NCBI GenBank assembly: GCA_003140895.1
Contig: PLLH01000053.1
Coordinates: 1 to 33,869 of the forward strand
Direction: 5' to 3'
Origin: Elusimicrobiota bacterium
GTDB lineage: Bacteria > Elusimicrobiota > Elusimicrobia > F11
Length of the DNA stretch: 33,869 bases
The translations under genes and the position numbers were made by a program. Shown here piece after piece: positions 15,854-24,067 of the stretch. The notes beneath the pieces are model-generated. The model had not been told where the DNA came from, searched no databases, and was given only the letters and a program-made list of their open reading frames with translations. Numbering within the stretch: position 1 is the stretch's first letter; every line of letters begins with the position of its first letter.

Positions 15854-18124
15854 ATGTTCAAGAAAATAAAGCACATTCACTTCGTTGGGATTGGCGGAAG
15901 CGGCATGAGCGGCATCGCCGAAGTGCTGCTTAAATTGGGCTATGGCGTGACGGGCAGCGATTTGGTGAAAAACGCCGAGGTGTCGCGTCTGTCCGATATG
16001 GGCGCTGTCGTTTCCATCGGCCACGCCGGAAAAAATATCGGGAAGGCGGATGTGGTTGTGACCTCCACCGCCGTTTCAAAAGACAATCCGGAAGTGAAAG
16101 AAGCGCAAAAGCGCGGCGTCCCGGTTATTCGCCGCGTTGAAATGTTGGCGGAAATCGCGCGCCTGAAATACACCATCGCCATCGCCGGAACCCACGGGAA
16201 AACGACCACCTCTTCCATGGTGGGGCAGGTGTTTAAATTCGGCGGTTTGGATCCCACCGTCATTGTCGGCGGGCGGCTTAAAGCGGTCGGAACCGGCGGG
16301 GTTCTTGGCGCCGGAGATTACCTGGTCGCCGAGGCGGACGAATCCGACGGATCGTTTCTGAAACTCTCTCCCACCATTAACATCATCACCAACATCGACA
16401 ACGATCATTTGGATTACTACAAAACAAAAGAGAACCTTAAATCCGCGTTTGTCGAATTCGCCAATCATATTCCCTTTTACGGTATGAACATTGTGTGCTG
16501 GGAAGATCCCATCGTTCGAAAAATTCTGCCGCTCATCAACCGCCGCTATCAAACCTATGGGTTCGATAAAAAGTGCGACCTGCGGGCCACGGATCTCGTG
16601 ACCGATCCGCGCGGGTCCACGTTCACGGTGACCCGGAACGGCCAGGTTCTTGGGCCCGTGACGGTTCCTCTTTATGGGAAGCACAATGTGCTGAACGCGT
16701 TGGCCGCGTTGGGAGCCGGGCTCCAAGTGGATTTGCCGTTTCGTTTGGCGGCGGAGGCGCTCTCTCAGTTCGCCGGCGTGGGGCGCCGGATCGAGGTGAG
16801 GGGAGAATCGCGCGGAGTGACAGTCGTGGACGATTACGGCCATCATCCGACGGAAATGAAAGCCACGATCGCGGCTCTCCGGCAGCGCTGGCCCGAACGG
16901 CGACTGGTGGTGCTCTTTCAACCGCACCGTTTCACGCGCACGCAAGCGCTCTACAAAGATTTCGCCGCCGCTCTTAATAGTGTGGACCGGTTGGTTCTTA
17001 TGCCGATTTATCCGGCGGGGGAAAAACCCATTAAAGGCGTCACCAGTCAGCTCATCGCCAAAAATCTGAAAAAGAAGAACTGGGAATGGTGGACGGGAGA
17101 TGAAACGCTGGGAAAATTACTCGTGGATCTGAAATCCGGCGACGTGCTCTTGACGCTTGGGGCCGGTGACGTCTGGAAAATCGGTGAAAAATATTTAACC
17201 GCCGCGTCCCTCCTCGCTCATCAAATCAAGGCGGCGGTGCCCAGTTTGGATGGACGAATCAAATCAGAAGAACCGCTTTCTCGCCACTCAACGTGGGGGA
17301 TCGGCGGCCCCGCCGAGGTGTTCGTGGAAGTTCATAACGTGGGCGAATTGAATGGAGTGACCCGCTTTTGCCGCGAGCGAAAAATCTCCACGCTTATTTT
17401 GGGGTGGGGCTCGAACGTGCTTCTGCCGGATGAAGGGATTCGCGGGTGCGTGCTTCGCCTTCGGGGGGATTTTGAAGCCGTTCATTTCGATGGAAATCAG
17501 GTGCGGCTGGGAGCCGGCGTTCATTTGCCGAAACTCTCCAAACGGTGCGCGGAAAAAGGCCTCGCCGGAACGGAAGCGCTCGCGGGAATTCCCGGGACCA
17601 TCGGGGGGGCGCTGGTCATGAACGCGGGAACGCCTCGCGGCGTGATCGGAGACGTGCTCGTGTCGGCCGACATATTAAATGAAGACGGATCTGTCTCGAC
17701 GTTGGCGAAAGACAAGATCCGTTTCGGTTACCGGGAGAGCAGTTTGGCGGGGAGCTGTATTGTCGGGGCAGTGCTCAACCTCAAATTTTCCACGGATCAG
17801 CAGGTTCAGGAGCGTATTGCAACAGAGCTCACGCATCGGGAGAAAACGCAGCCGCTCGGGACCAAAAACGCCGGGTCTGTTTTTCGAAACCCGCCGCAGG
17901 ATTACGCGGCTCGCTTGATCGAGGCGGCGGGCCTCAAAGGCCAGTCCATCGGCGGCATGAGGGTATCGCCCAAACACGCCAATTTTTTTGAAAACACCGG
18001 CGGCGGAACGGCCAAAGACGCCCTGGCTCTCGTCGAATTCGTGCGATCCACCGTTAAAGAGAAATTTAATATTGAACTTCAGCTGGAAGTCAAAATCGTC
18101 CGTCAGCCGCCTTTGCCGTCATGA
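15854..18124 (+). CDS. murC/murB: MurC-MurB fusion: UDP-MurNAc L-alanine ligase / UDP-GlcNAc-enolpyruvate reductase
   Basis: Bifunctional cytoplasmic enzyme of 756 residues that performs two consecutive steps of peptidoglycan precursor synthesis. Residues 1 to about 455 are MurC: N-terminal Rossmann GIGGSGMSGIAEVL (12-25), ATP loop GTHGKTTT at 112-119, DNDHLDYY (182-189) and DDYGHHPTE (326-334). Residues about 463-750 are MurB: FAD-binding LGWGSNVLLPDEG and LAGIPGTIGGALVMNAG (577-592), Y626-R627, proton-donating S675 in NAGSVFRNP and E745 in QLEVKIV. The NAGSVFRNP and GMRVSPKHANFF blocks indicate the B. subtilis-like type II MurB. No linker of note separates them. It overlaps ddl (ATGA). The order MurC then MurB is the reverse of the reaction order. 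No frameshift is seen, so the fusion looks genuine. Confidence 0.96.
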   Translation: MFKKIKHIHFVGIGGSGMSGIAEVLLKLGYGVTGSDLVKNAEVSRLSDMGAVVSIGHAGKNIGKADVVVTSTAVSKDNPEVKEAQKRGVPVIRRVEMLAEIARLKYTIAIAGTHGKTTTSSMVGQVFKFGGLDPTVIVGGRLKAVGTGGVLGAGDYLVAEADESDGSFLKLSPTINIITNIDNDHLDYYKTKENLKSAFVEFANHIPFYGMNIVCWEDPIVRKILPLINRRYQTYGFDKKCDLRATDLVTDPRGSTFTVTRNGQVLGPVTVPLYGKHNVLNALAALGAGLQVDLPFRLAAEALSQFAGVGRRIEVRGESRGVTVVDDYGHHPTEMKATIAALRQRWPERRLVVLFQPHRFTRTQALYKDFAAALNSVDRLVLMPIYPAGEKPIKGVTSQLIAKNLKKKNWEWWTGDETLGKLLVDLKSGDVLLTLGAGDVWKIGEKYLTAASLLAHQIKAAVPSLDGRIKSEEPLSRHSTWGIGGPAEVFVEVHNVGELNGVTRFCRERKISTLILGWGSNVLLPDEGIRGCVLRLRGDFEAVHFDGNQVRLGAGVHLPKLSKRCAEKGLAGTEALAGIPGTIGGALVMNAGTPRGVIGDVLVSADILNEDGSVSTLAKDKIRFGYRESSLAGSCIVGAVLNLKFSTDQQVQERIATELTHREKTQPLGTKNAGSVFRNPPQDYAARLIEAAGLKGQSIGGMRVSPKHANFFENTGGGTAKDALALVEFVRSTVKEKFNIELQLEVKIVRQPPLPS

Positions 18125-19086
18125 ATTACATGCTCCTCATTCGTTGGCTTCAGGCGCGTCGGATCGCCGTTTTGAAAGGCGGGAGTTCGTCGGAGCGGGA
18201 GATTTCGCTTAAAACGGGAGCCGCCGTCCTTCAGGCGTTTAAGCGCCTGGGCATTCGAGCCGTCGGCATCGATGTCCAGTCGAATTTGCCGGAGGTGCTT
18301 CGGAAGAAGCGGATTCAGTTTTGTTTCAACGCCCTTCACGGAACCAATGGTGAAGACGGGCGCGTTCAAGGATGTCTGGACGTGATGGGGCTTCCCTACA
18401 CGGGCGAGGGCGTCTTTGCCAGTGCCGTAGCGATGGACAAGCATTTGTCGAAGACTCTCTTTAAGAAAAATGGCGTGCCGACCGCTCCGTGGATGCTGGT
18501 TCACCGTTTGGATTATCTGCGTTCCAAAAAAGAGGTGTTGGCGGCGGTTCGCCGGTTTATGACGCGAGGGCCGTTGTTTATTAAACCCAACGATCAGGGC
18601 TCGGCGATCGGCGTTTCCAAAGTGGAACGCCCGCGCGAGATCGACAAGGCGCTCAAGGCTTGTTTCGCTCTTTCATCGGGAGCGATGGTGGAGCGGTTCG
18701 TGACGGGGCGTGAGCTCACCGTCGGGATCTTGGGGGAATGCGTTCTCCCGGTTATTGAAATTATTCCCCAACATTCTTTTTATGATTTTCATTCCAAGTA
18801 CGCGAAGGGAGGCTCGAAGCACATTGTGCCGGCTCCTCTTTCACGAATGATGTCGATGCGCGCTCAAGTGTTGGCCTTAAAGGCGTTTCAAGCGATTCCC
18901 TGTTCGGTTTACGGACGGGTCGATTTGCTTTTGCAGCCCAACGGCCAAATGAAGGTGCTCGAAGTGAACACGATTCCCGGAATGACCACGACGTCGCTTC
19001 TTCCGGATGCGGCCAAGGCCGCGGGCATGGATTTTGATAAGCTGGTGTTGGAGATTATCCGGCTTTCTCTGAAGAAGAAAAAATAA
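18121..19086 (+). CDS. ddl: D-alanine--D-alanine ligase
   Basis: ATP-grasp enzyme that makes the D-Ala-D-Ala dipeptide for MurF; 321 residues, the normal length. Landmarks are LKGGSSSEREISLKTG (18-33, Ser/Glu substrate site), ALHGTNGEDGRVQG (71-84), the ATP-grasp Lys in LFIKPNDQGSAIGV, and the closing VLEVNTIPGMTTTSLLPDAAKAAG with its Mg-binding Glu and Asn. The ATG overlaps the MurC-MurB stop as ATGA, so translation is coupled. Position between murB and ftsQ is the standard division-cluster order. Confidence 0.97.
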   Translation: MNYMLLIRWLQARRIAVLKGGSSSEREISLKTGAAVLQAFKRLGIRAVGIDVQSNLPEVLRKKRIQFCFNALHGTNGEDGRVQGCLDVMGLPYTGEGVFASAVAMDKHLSKTLFKKNGVPTAPWMLVHRLDYLRSKKEVLAAVRRFMTRGPLFIKPNDQGSAIGVSKVERPREIDKALKACFALSSGAMVERFVTGRELTVGILGECVLPVIEIIPQHSFYDFHSKYAKGGSKHIVPAPLSRMMSMRAQVLALKAFQAIPCSVYGRVDLLLQPNGQMKVLEVNTIPGMTTTSLLPDAAKAAGMDFDKLVLEIIRLSLKKKK

Positions 19087-19100
19087 ATTTCACCATTTTT

Positions 19101-19107
19101 AAGGGAG
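19101..19107 (+). promoter_or_regulatory. Shine-Dalgarno that points to a CTG start for ftsQ
   Basis: AAGGGAG is followed by 6 bases and a CTG at 19114. No ATG, GTG or TTG occurs in that frame between the upstream stop (19084) and the GTG at 19297, which would delete the cytoplasmic tail and half of the membrane helix. Confidence 0.6.
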
Positions 19108-19113
19108 ATTCCT

Positions 19114-19986
19114 CTGCGAAGAAAATACAAGTCGCTTCTGGGGTCGAAGCGAACCAGCTATTTTGTTGAACCCAAAGCCTCTCGCCGTTCGGGGGGGGAG
19201 AAAAAACGCTCCCAAAAGGTCCGTTTTCGATCGAAATACGCCTCCTCCGTTCTTCATCAAACCGGCCGCCGCTTATGGACGCTGACCAAAACGGTCGTGG
19301 TGATAGGGGCGGTGGGGTGGGCGAGCTACAAGGGAAACCAATTTTGGAACAGGAGCCCCGCCATTCGGGTGGCGCGCATTCATTTCTCAGGAAACATTCC
19401 ACCCACGTTAAAAGAGCATCTGCCGTTTTCCATCGGGCAGAATCTTTTTCTTCTTCATCCCAAGCAGATGTCCCGGGATTTGTTGGCTCGTTTTCCGGAG
19501 CTGAAAACCCTCACCATCTCCCGGCATCTTGACCGCACGGTTATCGTGGAGGGACGTTTCCGCGTTCCGTTCGCTCTCATGAAGCAAAACGAGAAGGAAA
19601 TGGGGGTGGATCATGACGGCGTGTCATTCCCGATTCAAGATTACAACCGGCCTCTCATGGCGCTCCCGATGATTCATGGGCGCGCCGACGCCGCGGTTCT
19701 CAAAGAGATGGCGGCTTCTCTCCTGCTTTTGGAAAAACAGGTGCCTGCTTTTTATTCCCAGATAAAATTCCTGGAAACTGATAATATGAGGCCGTTGGTC
19801 GTCGGACTCTCCGACGACGTCCTGATTCAATGGGGCGAGATGACGACGGAGAGTGTTGTCGACCGAGCGGAAAATATCCTAAGGTTGAGGGATCATTTTA
19901 GTCCGAAGAAGAAGCTGGCCCTGTTGCGATTCGTAACGACGAGCCGGGTTGTCATGGACGCCGATTGGATGCCGGTGGGAAAGTAA
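19114..19986 (+). CDS. ftsQ: Cell-division protein FtsQ (POTRA domain), probable CTG start
   Basis: Bitopic inner-membrane division protein that bridges early and late divisome components; 290 residues if begun at the CTG at 19114. The first 50 residues are strongly basic (RRKYKS, KASRRS, KKRSQK, RFRSKY), fitting a cytoplasmic tail. A single membrane helix follows at about 54-71 (LTKTVVVIGAVGWASY). A POTRA-like domain starts at about 85 (IRVARIHFSGNIPP...) and continues through the FtsQ beta domain. Starting at the first conventional codon, GTG 19297, would cut into the helix and lose the tail, and that codon has no good ribosome-binding site. Sequence similarity to FtsQ is weak, but the topology and the place between ddl and ftsA make the call secure. 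The start remains uncertain. Confidence 0.85.
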   Translation: MRRKYKSLLGSKRTSYFVEPKASRRSGGEKKRSQKVRFRSKYASSVLHQTGRRLWTLTKTVVVIGAVGWASYKGNQFWNRSPAIRVARIHFSGNIPPTLKEHLPFSIGQNLFLLHPKQMSRDLLARFPELKTLTISRHLDRTVIVEGRFRVPFALMKQNEKEMGVDHDGVSFPIQDYNRPLMALPMIHGRADAAVLKEMAASLLLLEKQVPAFYSQIKFLETDNMRPLVVGLSDDVLIQWGEMTTESVVDRAENILRLRDHFSPKKKLALLRFVTTSRVVMDADWMPVGK

Positions 19987-20007
19987 TTTTTTTGAGGGGG
20001 ACGACGC

Positions 20008-21288
20008 GTGTCAAAGCCTGAAATCATTGCGGGGTTGGATGTGGGAAGCGGTCAGATCGCCTGCGTGATTGGCCGGAGAAATCCGGATCAAGATCAAGTG
20101 GAGATCGTCGCTGCCGCCCGCCAGCCGTGCCGGGGCCTTAAAGGCGGCGTGGTCATCAACATCGAAGAAACGGCGCTCGCCATCACCCGCGTGGTTGAAA
20201 TGGCGGAAGAGATGTCCAAGGAAACCGTCCGGGACTTGATCGTCGGTATCCGCGGGTCTCACACGCAAACGTTTAACCATCATGGGGCCATCAACATCGC
20301 CCGCACCGATAAAGAAATCACCACCGACGACGTATCCCAAGTCATTGAATCCACGAAAGCCGTTCCCATCTCGACCGACCGGGAAATCATTCACGTTATC
20401 CCTCAGGATTTCGTGTTGGACCGCCAGCAAGGCGTTCCCAATCCGGTCGGCATGGAGGGGTCTCTTTTGGAAGTCGAAGTTCATATCGTCACGGCCGGGT
20501 CCAGCCATCTCAATAACATTTGGAGATCCATTAATCACGCCGGGTTCGGAATTCGGGAGCCCGTGTACGGTCTTCTGGCTGTCGGCGACGTCGTTGTGAC
20601 GCAAGAGGAAAAAGACTTGGGATGCCTGCTGATCGATTTGGGCGGGGCCACCACGGGTCTCGCCATTTACAGCGATGGCGGAGTTCGGTTTACGAAGGAA
20701 ATCCCGTTGGGGGCGGATTCGATCACCACGGATTTGGCCCACGGCCTTAGGACCTCGATTTCACAAGCCAAAATGGTGAAAGAACGGTATGGCACCGCGA
20801 TTCGTCCGAGCCGTAAGCACGCGCTGGTTTCCGTCGCCGGTCGAGATGAAGAAATCGACATCGTGGATGATGAGATCACCTACACCAGCGTCGATGGCCG
20901 GACCACGCGGGAGATTCAGAGAACAACTCTTTTTGAATTCATCGCTCCGCGCGTCGAAGAAATTTTTACGCTCGTCAAACAGGAAATGGATAATTCCGGG
21001 ATGGCGGAACAAATCGTGGCGGGCGGCGTGATTTTGACGGGAGGCGGATCGATGATGCCGGGGTTGGTGGAGGCGGCGGAGAAAATTTTGGAGCTTCCGG
21101 CCCGCCAGGGGCTTCCCCAAAATATTTTGGGGCTTTCCGAAGCGGTGTCGCATCCCAGCTACGCCACGTCCATTGGTCTCATCAATTTTCATTCGTTCGG
21201 CGATTGGCCGCGAAATCACAAATCGGGCCGGCGCGCGGGCGGTTCCATGTTTGGCCAGATCAAATCCATGTTCCTGGACCTTTTTTGA
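20008..21288 (+). CDS. ftsA: Cell-division actin homologue FtsA
   Basis: Actin-fold ATPase that tethers the FtsZ ring to the membrane and recruits later divisome proteins; 426 residues from a GTG start with GAGGGGG upstream. The phosphate-1 loop is AGLDVGSGQIACVIG (8-22), phosphate-2 is LLIDLGGATTGLA, and the adenosine motif is GGVILTGGGSMMPG. The SHS2-like 1C domain is the region around 85-165. The last residues, GGSMFGQIKSMFLDLF, form the amphipathic membrane-targeting helix. It lies 21 bases after ftsQ and 47 before ftsZ. Confidence 0.97.
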   Translation: MSKPEIIAGLDVGSGQIACVIGRRNPDQDQVEIVAAARQPCRGLKGGVVINIEETALAITRVVEMAEEMSKETVRDLIVGIRGSHTQTFNHHGAINIARTDKEITTDDVSQVIESTKAVPISTDREIIHVIPQDFVLDRQQGVPNPVGMEGSLLEVEVHIVTAGSSHLNNIWRSINHAGFGIREPVYGLLAVGDVVVTQEEKDLGCLLIDLGGATTGLAIYSDGGVRFTKEIPLGADSITTDLAHGLRTSISQAKMVKERYGTAIRPSRKHALVSVAGRDEEIDIVDDEITYTSVDGRTTREIQRTTLFEFIAPRVEEIFTLVKQEMDNSGMAEQIVAGGVILTGGGSMMPGLVEAAEKILELPARQGLPQNILGLSEAVSHPSYATSIGLINFHSFGDWPRNHKSGRRAGGSMFGQIKSMFLDLF

Positions 21289-21335
21289 TTCCACATCTCA
21301 CATATCTGTTTTTTCGCTGAGGAGAACCGCACCGC

Positions 21336-22454
21336 ATGACACGCATTAAATTTACTGATGATTTTAAAGATCAACCGGCCGTCATTCGCGTGATCGGGAT
21401 GGGAGGCGCTGGTGGAAACGCCGTCAACCGGATGGTGGAAGCCGACGTGTCCCAAGTTGAATTTATCACGGCCAACACCGACGCCCAGGCGCTTCGAAGG
21501 AGCCTGTCTCCCGTTCGCATTCAGCTGGGAGAGAAATTGACCAAAGGTCTTGGGGTGGGGGGAAATCCCGCTCTGGGGCGCCAGGCGGCGGAAGAATCCG
21601 CGGACCGGTTGAAGGAAGTGGTGAGCGGCGCCGACATGCTTTTCATTACGGCCGGGATGGGCGGCGGAACAGGAACCGGGTCGGCTCCTTTTGTGGCGAA
21701 GCTCGCGAAATCGCTCACTCCGGCGCCCTTGGTTGTGGCGGTGGTCACGCGTCCCTTTCAATTTGAAGGATTGGTGCGGGCCAACCAGGCGTCGGCCGGC
21801 ATTGAGGAATTGCGGCCGTATGTCGACACCTTGCTTGTCATCCCGAATGATCGTCTTTTTGAAATTATCGATGAGAAAACGCCCACGTTGGAGGCCTACC
21901 GCGTGGCCGATGACGTCCTCCGGCAAGCGATGCAGGCCATCACCGACGTCATCACCACCCACGGCTTGGTGAACGTGGATTTTGCCGACGTGAAAAGCAT
22001 TATGGCCGGAGCCGGCGAAGCGCTCATGGGCATCGGCAATTCCTCCGGCCCGGACCGGGCGCTCAGCGCCGCTCGCCAGGCCGTTCAATCCCCGCTTTTG
22101 GAAAATGTGTCGATTGATGGAGCCAAAGGCGTCTTGATCAACATCACCGGCAATAAAAACGTGACCATGTTCGAGGTTCGTGAAGTGATGGACTTTATCG
22201 GCTCGGCCACCTCCGCTCATTCTCACGTGTTTTATGGGCAAGTTTTTGACGAGTCTCTGGAAGATAAACTGAAGGTGACGGTGATCGCCACGGGGTTCCC
22301 CACGCGCGTTAAATCCCAAGCCCTTGACCGAACCGCCGCCAGAAAACAGGCGGCCCTTCAAAATTCCCAGGCGGCTCCGCTCCCTGCCCTCACGTCCGAT
22401 GACGACCTCCGCCGCCCGGCTTACCTGCGTTTACGCAATCGAAAACTGAAATAA
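21336..22454 (+). CDS. ftsZ: Cell-division tubulin homologue FtsZ
   Basis: GTPase that polymerises into the Z-ring; 372 residues. N-terminal GMGGAGGNAVNRM (21-33), the tubulin signature GGGTGTGSAP at 109-118, and the T7 synergy loop NVDFADVKSIM, which completes the GTPase site of the neighbouring subunit. After the C-terminal domain comes a short linker of about 35 residues. The conserved tail DDDLRRPAYLRLR then binds FtsA and other partners; it is followed by a basic NRKLK extension. The short linker is at the low end for the family. GAGGAG upstream serves as ribosome-binding site, about 10 bases before the ATG. Confidence 0.98.
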   Translation: MTRIKFTDDFKDQPAVIRVIGMGGAGGNAVNRMVEADVSQVEFITANTDAQALRRSLSPVRIQLGEKLTKGLGVGGNPALGRQAAEESADRLKEVVSGADMLFITAGMGGGTGTGSAPFVAKLAKSLTPAPLVVAVVTRPFQFEGLVRANQASAGIEELRPYVDTLLVIPNDRLFEIIDEKTPTLEAYRVADDVLRQAMQAITDVITTHGLVNVDFADVKSIMAGAGEALMGIGNSSGPDRALSAARQAVQSPLLENVSIDGAKGVLINITGNKNVTMFEVREVMDFIGSATSAHSHVFYGQVFDESLEDKLKVTVIATGFPTRVKSQALDRTAARKQAALQNSQAAPLPALTSDDDLRRPAYLRLRNRKLK

Positions 22455-22464
22455 CGTTTGTTTC

Positions 22465-22491
22465 GGATTTTTAAATTCAATTTGAAAAACC
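22465..22491. repeat. AT-rich imperfect palindrome after ftsZ
   Basis: A 27-base stretch centred on base 22478 is self-complementary at 11 of 13 arm positions. It could be a hairpin at the ftsZ mRNA end or a protein-binding site near the pilT promoter. It lacks a G+C-rich stem, so it is not a convincing terminator. Confidence 0.35.
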
Positions 22492-22492
22492 A

Positions 22493-22521
22493 TTGCATTT
22501 AAAGGCGACCCTCCTTAAACT
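22493..22521 (+). promoter_or_regulatory. Possible pilT promoter
   Basis: TTGCAT (22493-22498), a 17-base spacer and TAAACT (22516-22521) end 9 bases before the pilT ATG, predicting a leader of only a few bases. Both hexamers are imperfect. Confidence 0.35.
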
Positions 22522-22530
22522 GGAAATATC

Positions 22531-23697
22531 ATGGACGTTGTTAATTCAGGCAAAACCGCTTCCGATCAGCCGGATTCCCCTATCGGGGGAAATGGCACTG
22601 AAAAAATCGCCGGGCTCATCAATACACTGCTTCGTGGGATGGTCGACAGTCGAGCTTCTGATTTGCATTTAAGGTCAGGAACCCCGGCCATCTATCGAAT
22701 TGATGGGGATCTGTCGCCGGTGGATAAAACCATCATCAGCCCCGAGGTGGCTCGGGATGCGCTCAATTTGATGCTCTCGCCGCGCCATCGCAAAATTTTT
22801 GAATCCCGAAGTGAGGTGGATTTTTCGTTTGCGGTCCCGAATTTGGGGCGTTTTCGTGGGAATGCGTTTCGCCAGCGGGGATCCGTGGCGGTTGTGCTTC
22901 GTCAAATCCCGACAAACATTCCGACGTTTTCCGATCTTAATCTTCCTCCGGTCATGCAGAAATTTGCCCAGCTGTCGCGCGGGTTGGTTTTGGTGTGCGG
23001 ACCGACCGGGAGCGGAAAGTCGACAACGCTCGCGTCTCTGATCGAATTTATTAATAACGACCGAGCGGAACACGTCGTGACCATTGAGGACCCCATTGAG
23101 TTCCTGTACAAAGATAAGAAGTCCATTATCAGTCAACGTGAATTGGGGACGGACACGGTGAGTTTCGGTGAGGCGTTGAAACACGTGCTCCGGCAGGACC
23201 CGGATGTCATTTTGCTGGGAGAAATGAGAGATTTGGAGACGACATCCACCGCCATCACGGCCGCTCAAACGGGCCACTTGGTTTTCTCGACGTTGCATAC
23301 GACCGACGCGGTTCAAACCATCAATCGTATCCTGGATTTGTTCCCGCCCCACCAGCAGGCTCAGGTTCGTCTCCAGTTGGCGGATGTCTTAAAAGGCGTT
23401 GTGTGCCAGCGGCTGATTCGAAACGGCCAGGGCGTGGGCCGGGTTCCGGCCTGCGAGGTCTTGGTTGTCACGGCGCTGGTGCGAAAAGCGATCGCCGACA
23501 ATCAAATGCAAGACGTGTTGGAGGCCATCCGCCAAGGCCAGTATTACGGCATGCAGACGTTCCATCAGGCTCTTCTTAAGCTTTATAAAGACGGTCAGAT
23601 TAAATTGGAAGAAGCGCTTGAGGCGGCCAGCAATCCGGAAGAACTTATGATGGCCATCCGCGGGATCACCACCGGTAGTGAAGGCGTCGCCGAATAA
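22531..23697 (+). CDS. pilT: Type IV pilus retraction ATPase PilT
   Basis: Hexameric secretion-superfamily ATPase that depolymerises pilin and drives twitching or DNA uptake; 388 residues. An N-terminal PAS-like domain carries SDLHLRSGTPAIYRIDG (43-59). Walker A GPTGSGKSTT is at 157-166, the Asp box around TIEDPIEF (184-191), Walker B DVILLGEMRD at 225-234 and the His box TGHLVFSTLHT at 247-257. The C-terminal EAIRQGQYYGMQTF segment resembles the AIRNLIREGK retraction motif, which favours PilT over PilB. The first 24 residues are extra and polar. No other pilus gene is in the window; placement right after ftsZ is unusual. Confidence 0.94.
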   Translation: MDVVNSGKTASDQPDSPIGGNGTEKIAGLINTLLRGMVDSRASDLHLRSGTPAIYRIDGDLSPVDKTIISPEVARDALNLMLSPRHRKIFESRSEVDFSFAVPNLGRFRGNAFRQRGSVAVVLRQIPTNIPTFSDLNLPPVMQKFAQLSRGLVLVCGPTGSGKSTTLASLIEFINNDRAEHVVTIEDPIEFLYKDKKSIISQRELGTDTVSFGEALKHVLRQDPDVILLGEMRDLETTSTAITAAQTGHLVFSTLHTTDAVQTINRILDLFPPHQQAQVRLQLADVLKGVVCQRLIRNGQGVGRVPACEVLVVTALVRKAIADNQMQDVLEAIRQGQYYGMQTFHQALLKLYKDGQIKLEEALEAASNPEELMMAIRGITTGSEGVAE

Positions 23698-23738
23698 TCC
23701 TTAGAATTCCTTCGCGTTCTCCCCCACGCTAATTTTGC

Positions 23739-23744
23739 TATACT
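23739..23744 (+). promoter_or_regulatory. Possible -10 element in the pilT to tRNA-Lys gap
   Basis: TATACT matches the -10 consensus at 5 of 6 positions, but no good -35 is seen 16-18 bases upstream. Transcription from here would run into the hairpin at 23801-23850 before reaching tRNA-Lys. Nothing else is evident in the gap 23698-23800. Confidence 0.3.
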
Positions 23745-23800
23745 CCCGCCCTGTCGCTGGTGAGTTGTCAATCGGCTTCTCATCGGCGATTTGTTATTTT

Positions 23801-23850
23801 ACGGAGCCAGACTGAATTCTTCCATGCCCCATGCTTCAGGCTCCGTTTTT
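23801..23850 (+). terminator. Terminator-like hairpin directly in front of tRNA-Lys
   Basis: ACGGAGCC (23801-23808) pairs perfectly with GGCTCCGT (23839-23846), and the U-run TTTTT completes the intrinsic-terminator pattern. The loop is long (30 bases); TGAA/TTCA can pair inside it. It most simply ends the pilT transcript, but the T-run stops one base before the tRNA. Confidence 0.65.
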
Positions 23851-23851
23851 C

Positions 23852-23924
23852 GCGCTCGTAGCTCAGTTGGTAGAGCATACGACTTTTAATCGTAGGGTCG
23901 AGAGTTCGAATCTCTCCGGGCGCA
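23852..23924 (+). tRNA. tRNA-Lys (anticodon TTT)
   Basis: A 73-base cloverleaf. The acceptor stem GCGCTCG/CGGGCGC has one G-T pair. The D arm is AGCTCAGTTGGTAGAGC, the anticodon loop CTTTTAA with TTT at 23885-23887, and the T arm GAGAGTTCGAATCTCTC. The discriminator is A, and no CCA is encoded. It decodes AAA/AAG, and U34 is a predicted MnmA target. Confidence 0.96.
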
Positions 23925-23949
23925 AAATTTTTCCATCGGCCAAATTTCC

Positions 23950-24021
23950 GCTCCCATAGACTAGCGGTTAGGTCGCGGCCCTTTCAAGGCCGAAGCACGA
24001 GTTCGATTCTCGTTGGGAGCA
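23950..24021 (+). tRNA. tRNA-Glu (anticodon TTC)
   Basis: A 72-base cloverleaf. The acceptor stem GCTCCCA/TGGGAGC is fully paired. The anticodon stem GGCC/GGCC closes loop CTTTCAA with TTC at 23983-23985, and the T arm is ACGAGTTCGATTCTCGT. The discriminator is A, with no encoded CCA. It lies 25 bases after tRNA-Lys, probably co-transcribed. Confidence 0.96.
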
Positions 24022-24067
24022 ATCGCCTTTCATAAGAGCCGGATCCAGCGCGGGAGGGTTCTTCACC

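Noticed and set aside
16076-16945. A 289-codon minus-strand frame inside murC
   Set aside because: It is entirely antisense to the MurC domain, with no ribosome-binding site or recognisable domain.
20011-20742. A 243-codon minus-strand frame opposite ftsA
   Set aside because: It is antisense to conserved FtsA motifs and has no independent support.
21216-22361. A 381-codon minus-strand open frame opposite ftsZ
   Set aside because: ftsZ on the plus strand is unmistakable. The antisense translation is rich in His, Arg and Gly with no motif.
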